DNA of 64,000 nucleotides, from positions 124,134 through 188,133 of the forward strand of contig NZ_JABJWY010000016.1 of assembly GCF_013167215.1 (NCBI RefSeq). The letters are read 5' to 3'. Below, one piece after another: positions 61,964 through 64,000 of the stretch (positions are counted from its first letter, which is position 1; each line of letters opens with the position of its first letter). Source of the DNA: Sphingobacterium prati. GTDB lineage: Bacteria > Bacteroidota > Bacteroidia > Sphingobacteriales > Sphingobacteriaceae. The translations under genes were made by a program, and so were the position numbers. The notes beneath the pieces were generated by a model. It was not told where the DNA came from and searched no databases. It saw only the letters and a list, made by a program, of their open reading frames with translations.

Positions 61964-64000
61964 ATGAACAAACTCGGAAAAGTGAGTTTTTGTTGCTTGC
62001 TAGCTTGTATATCGAGCTTTTTTACAGTACAGGCCCAACAACGAAAGGCTCCAGCTTACCCATTGATTACACACAATCCAAACTTTAGTATCTGGTCAAT
62101 GACGGACCAGCTGAATGCATCGACTACCAAACACTGGACGGAAGCTGACCATTCACTTCTCGGACTGATCAATGTTGATGGTAATATCTACCGTTTTCTC
62201 GGCAAGGAGGAACCCAGTTATAAAACTATTCTTCCTACAGCGGAGGAGCAGCCCTTTACCGTACAATATACGGAATCTAAACCTGAAGGAGGCTGGGAGT
62301 CTTCTTCTTATAAGGGCAGTAACTGGAAATCTGGTGCTGCTCCCATAGGAGATGACCAAAGACATGCCAAGACTTTGTGGAAATCCGATGATATCTGGGT
62401 ACGCCGAGCTTTCAATGTGACCGATCCGCAACGCATCAACGAACTGTTCTTAAAATTGAACCATGATGATAATGTGGTGGTATTTTTAAATGGAAAAAAG
62501 GTTTATGAAAAAGCAGGTTGGACAAACAGCTTCACGTATCTGCCAATAAATAAATCTGACCTAAAAGCGGGACAAAATCAAATCGCTATCCATCTGCGCA
62601 ATACTGCTGGCGGCCGTTATCTTGACTTTGGCTTGGTAGATAAACTTAAAGAAAGCGGGCCTAAAGTGCAAACTGCCCTACAGAAAGACGTAGAAGTAAC
62701 AGCCACTCGGACCATATACAGCTTCCAGGCTGGTAACGTCGATCTAAAACTGACGTTTACATCACCGCTATTGATGGATGATCTCAATCTATTGGCTAGA
62801 CCAGTATCTTATATAACCTATCAGGTTAAGGCAAATGATGGAAAACAACATGCCGTGAAGGTTTTTCTAAGTGCTGCATCCAATATTGCGGTTTATAAGC
62901 CTTCACAGGAGGTCACTGCTGAAAAATATGAAACCGATAAATTAGCTATTTTGAAAGCGGGGACTGTCGAACAACCTATTTTACAAAAAGGTGCGGATGA
63001 TATGCGGATTGACTGGGGGTATTTTTATGTCGCTTCCCCAAAAGCGGATCAAGCCCAACAATTTGTAAGTCCAATTGCAACCGCAGTAGACGACTTTAGA
63101 AAGGGGAATACGAAGTCAACAAGTACAAGGGGAACAGCATTATCATTGAATACAATCATTTCTTTTGGGACAGTGGGAAACAAAGAAGTTGAACGCTTTG
63201 TTGAACTTGGGTATGATGAAATTTATGCTATCCAATATTTCGAAAAAGATCTGCGGCCCTGGTGGAATAATTCCGGTAAAGAAACCATCGAAAATCAGCT
63301 CACGTTAGCGGCCAATGAATATCGCTCCGTGATGGACAGGTGTATGGCTTTCGACAAGGAAGTCTATGCTGATGCATTGAAATCAGGAGGAAAGGAATAT
63401 GCCCATTTAACAACATTGGCTTATCGGCAAAGTATTGCTGCCCATACACTGGTAAAAAGTCCGCAGGGTGAATTGTTGTGGTTGTCTAAGGAAAACAACA
63501 GCGGCGGTTTTATTAATACGGTCGATGTCACTTATCCATCTGCACCATTATATCTGATCTATAATCCGGAATTGCTGAAGGGCATGTTGACCGGTATCTT
63601 TTACTTTAGTGAAAGCGGCAAATATCCTCACCCGTGGGCGGCACATGATTTGGGGACATATCCATTGGCCAACGGGCAGACGTATGGCGAACCGATGCCT
63701 GTTGAAGAGTCTGGAAATATGATTATTTTAACGGCGGCGATTTCGAAAGTACAGGGCGATGCGAGCTATGCAAAGAAGCACTGGAAGACGCTTACCACTT
63801 GGGTGGACTATCTTGTGAAGGATGGTTTTGACCCTAAAACACAATTGTGTACGGATGATTTTGCCGGTCACCTTGCTCGCAACGCAAATTTATCGGTGAA
63901 GGCGATTGTGGGGATTGCCTGTTATGCACAGATGGCCGAAGCGATCGGTGAAACTGAGACCGCAAAGAAATATCGTGCCATCGCCGAGGAGATGGTGCCA
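61964..64000 (+). CDS. glutaminase-A-like secreted protein (DUF4964/DUF5127/DUF4965), 5' part
   Basis: 679 codons to the window edge; the 3' end (DUF1793-type C-terminus) is outside. The start ATG at 61964 gives a good signal peptide (VSFCCLLACISSFFTVQAQQ); an ATG at 61931 would add 11 residues. After an N-terminal DUF4964-like start (APAYPLITHNPNFSIWSMTD), a galactose-binding-like jelly-roll insert appears (about 110-215; WVRRAFNVTDPQRINELFLKLNHDDN), then DUF5127, and the DUF4965 six-hairpin region begins (ENNSGGFINTVDVTYPSAPLYLIYNPEL, HPWAAHDLGTYPLANGQTYGEPMPVEESGNM). Aspergillus GtaA homologues are glutaminases; the Bacteroidota proteins are uncharacterised and may be glycosidases. Confidence 0.85.
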   Translation, partial: MNKLGKVSFCCLLACISSFFTVQAQQRKAPAYPLITHNPNFSIWSMTDQLNASTTKHWTEADHSLLGLINVDGNIYRFLGKEEPSYKTILPTAEEQPFTVQYTESKPEGGWESSSYKGSNWKSGAAPIGDDQRHAKTLWKSDDIWVRRAFNVTDPQRINELFLKLNHDDNVVVFLNGKKVYEKAGWTNSFTYLPINKSDLKAGQNQIAIHLRNTAGGRYLDFGLVDKLKESGPKVQTALQKDVEVTATRTIYSFQAGNVDLKLTFTSPLLMDDLNLLARPVSYITYQVKANDGKQHAVKVFLSAASNIAVYKPSQEVTAEKYETDKLAILKAGTVEQPILQKGADDMRIDWGYFYVASPKADQAQQFVSPIATAVDDFRKGNTKSTSTRGTALSLNTIISFGTVGNKEVERFVELGYDEIYAIQYFEKDLRPWWNNSGKETIENQLTLAANEYRSVMDRCMAFDKEVYADALKSGGKEYAHLTTLAYRQSIAAHTLVKSPQGELLWLSKENNSGGFINTVDVTYPSAPLYLIYNPELLKGMLTGIFYFSESGKYPHPWAAHDLGTYPLANGQTYGEPMPVEESGNMIILTAAISKVQGDASYAKKHWKTLTTWVDYLVKDGFDPKTQLCTDDFAGHLARNANLSVKAIVGIACYAQMAEAIGETETAKKYRAIAEEMVP

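Noticed and set aside
1..64000. CRISPR array, transposon, phage or defence system
   Set aside because: No regularly spaced repeats, transposase, integrase or known defence domains were seen on either strand.

Overview
The window looks like chromosomal DNA of a Bacteroidota bacterium, most plausibly Sphingobacterium or a close relative in Sphingobacteriaceae. The reasons are SusC/SusD pairs, PUL-type DUF lipoproteins, LytS/LytTR two-component systems, lipoproteins with Bacteroidota-style lipoboxes, few Shine-Dalgarno sites, and several copies of the Bacteroidota -7 promoter element TAnnTTTG in front of genes. The genus is an inference from protein style; no rRNA or tRNA gene was seen.

Region 1 (1-26935) is a polysaccharide utilization locus. 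It opens with the 3' end of a GH127-like beta-L-arabinofuranosidase and a small orphan gene closed by two strong hairpins. A 26-kb run of thirteen same-strand genes follows with very short gaps: SusC-SusD, two surface lipoproteins (DUF4959/DUF5126/DUF5000 type and DUF4998/DUF5013 type), a clan GH-D alpha-galactosidase-like enzyme, a GntR regulator with a sugar-sensing domain, an SLC5 sodium/sugar symporter, GH95, GH36, a SASA-type acetylesterase, a second GH95, and a second SusC-SusD pair. The enzymes predict a branched, O-acetylated glycan ending in alpha-L-fucose (or L-galactose) and alpha-D-galactose. Uptake would run through two outer-membrane transporters, trimming would occur in the periplasm, and the sodium symporter would import the freed sugar. 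The embedded GntR protein would sense the sugar and may act at a palindrome upstream of the first susC.

Region 2 (27035-38816) holds housekeeping and accessory genes: a DUF3050 (heme-oxygenase-like) protein, an EmrAB/TolC-type tripartite exporter, a DinB-like protein, a HAD phosphatase, a Crp/Fnr regulator flanked by an 18-nt inverted repeat, a LytS/LytTR two-component system with a thioredoxin-like gene remnant between kinase and regulator, and a serine hydrolase.

Region 3 (38891-43052) is a decayed patch followed by small enzymes. A deletion has joined the 5' part of an AraC-type regulator to the 3' end of an oleate hydratase gene. GNAT, VOC, DUF4180, methyltransferase and lipoprotein genes follow.

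Region 4 (43132-50795) is an RND efflux operon (adaptor, permease, TolC) divergent from a second LytS/LytTR system; a direct repeat resembling LytTR sites lies between them. The permease has an EF-hand-like loop in its central cytoplasmic segment and unusual proton-relay residues.

Region 5 (50798-64000) contains an osmC gene broken by an in-frame TAG, a Crp/Fnr gene with a good promoter, a LysR gene divergent from an mdaB/ygiN-like quinone-redox pair, a paiB-paiA-yggS-glutamine amidotransferase operon, an EamA exporter divergent from a MocR regulator, an MscS channel, and the first 2 kb of a glutaminase-A-like (DUF4965) secreted protein cut by the window end.

No CRISPR array, insertion sequence, phage gene or recognisable defence system was found. 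The most unusual items are the PUL architecture, the EF-hand RND pump, and three independent cases of gene decay (oleate hydratase/AraC, osmC, thioredoxin-like).
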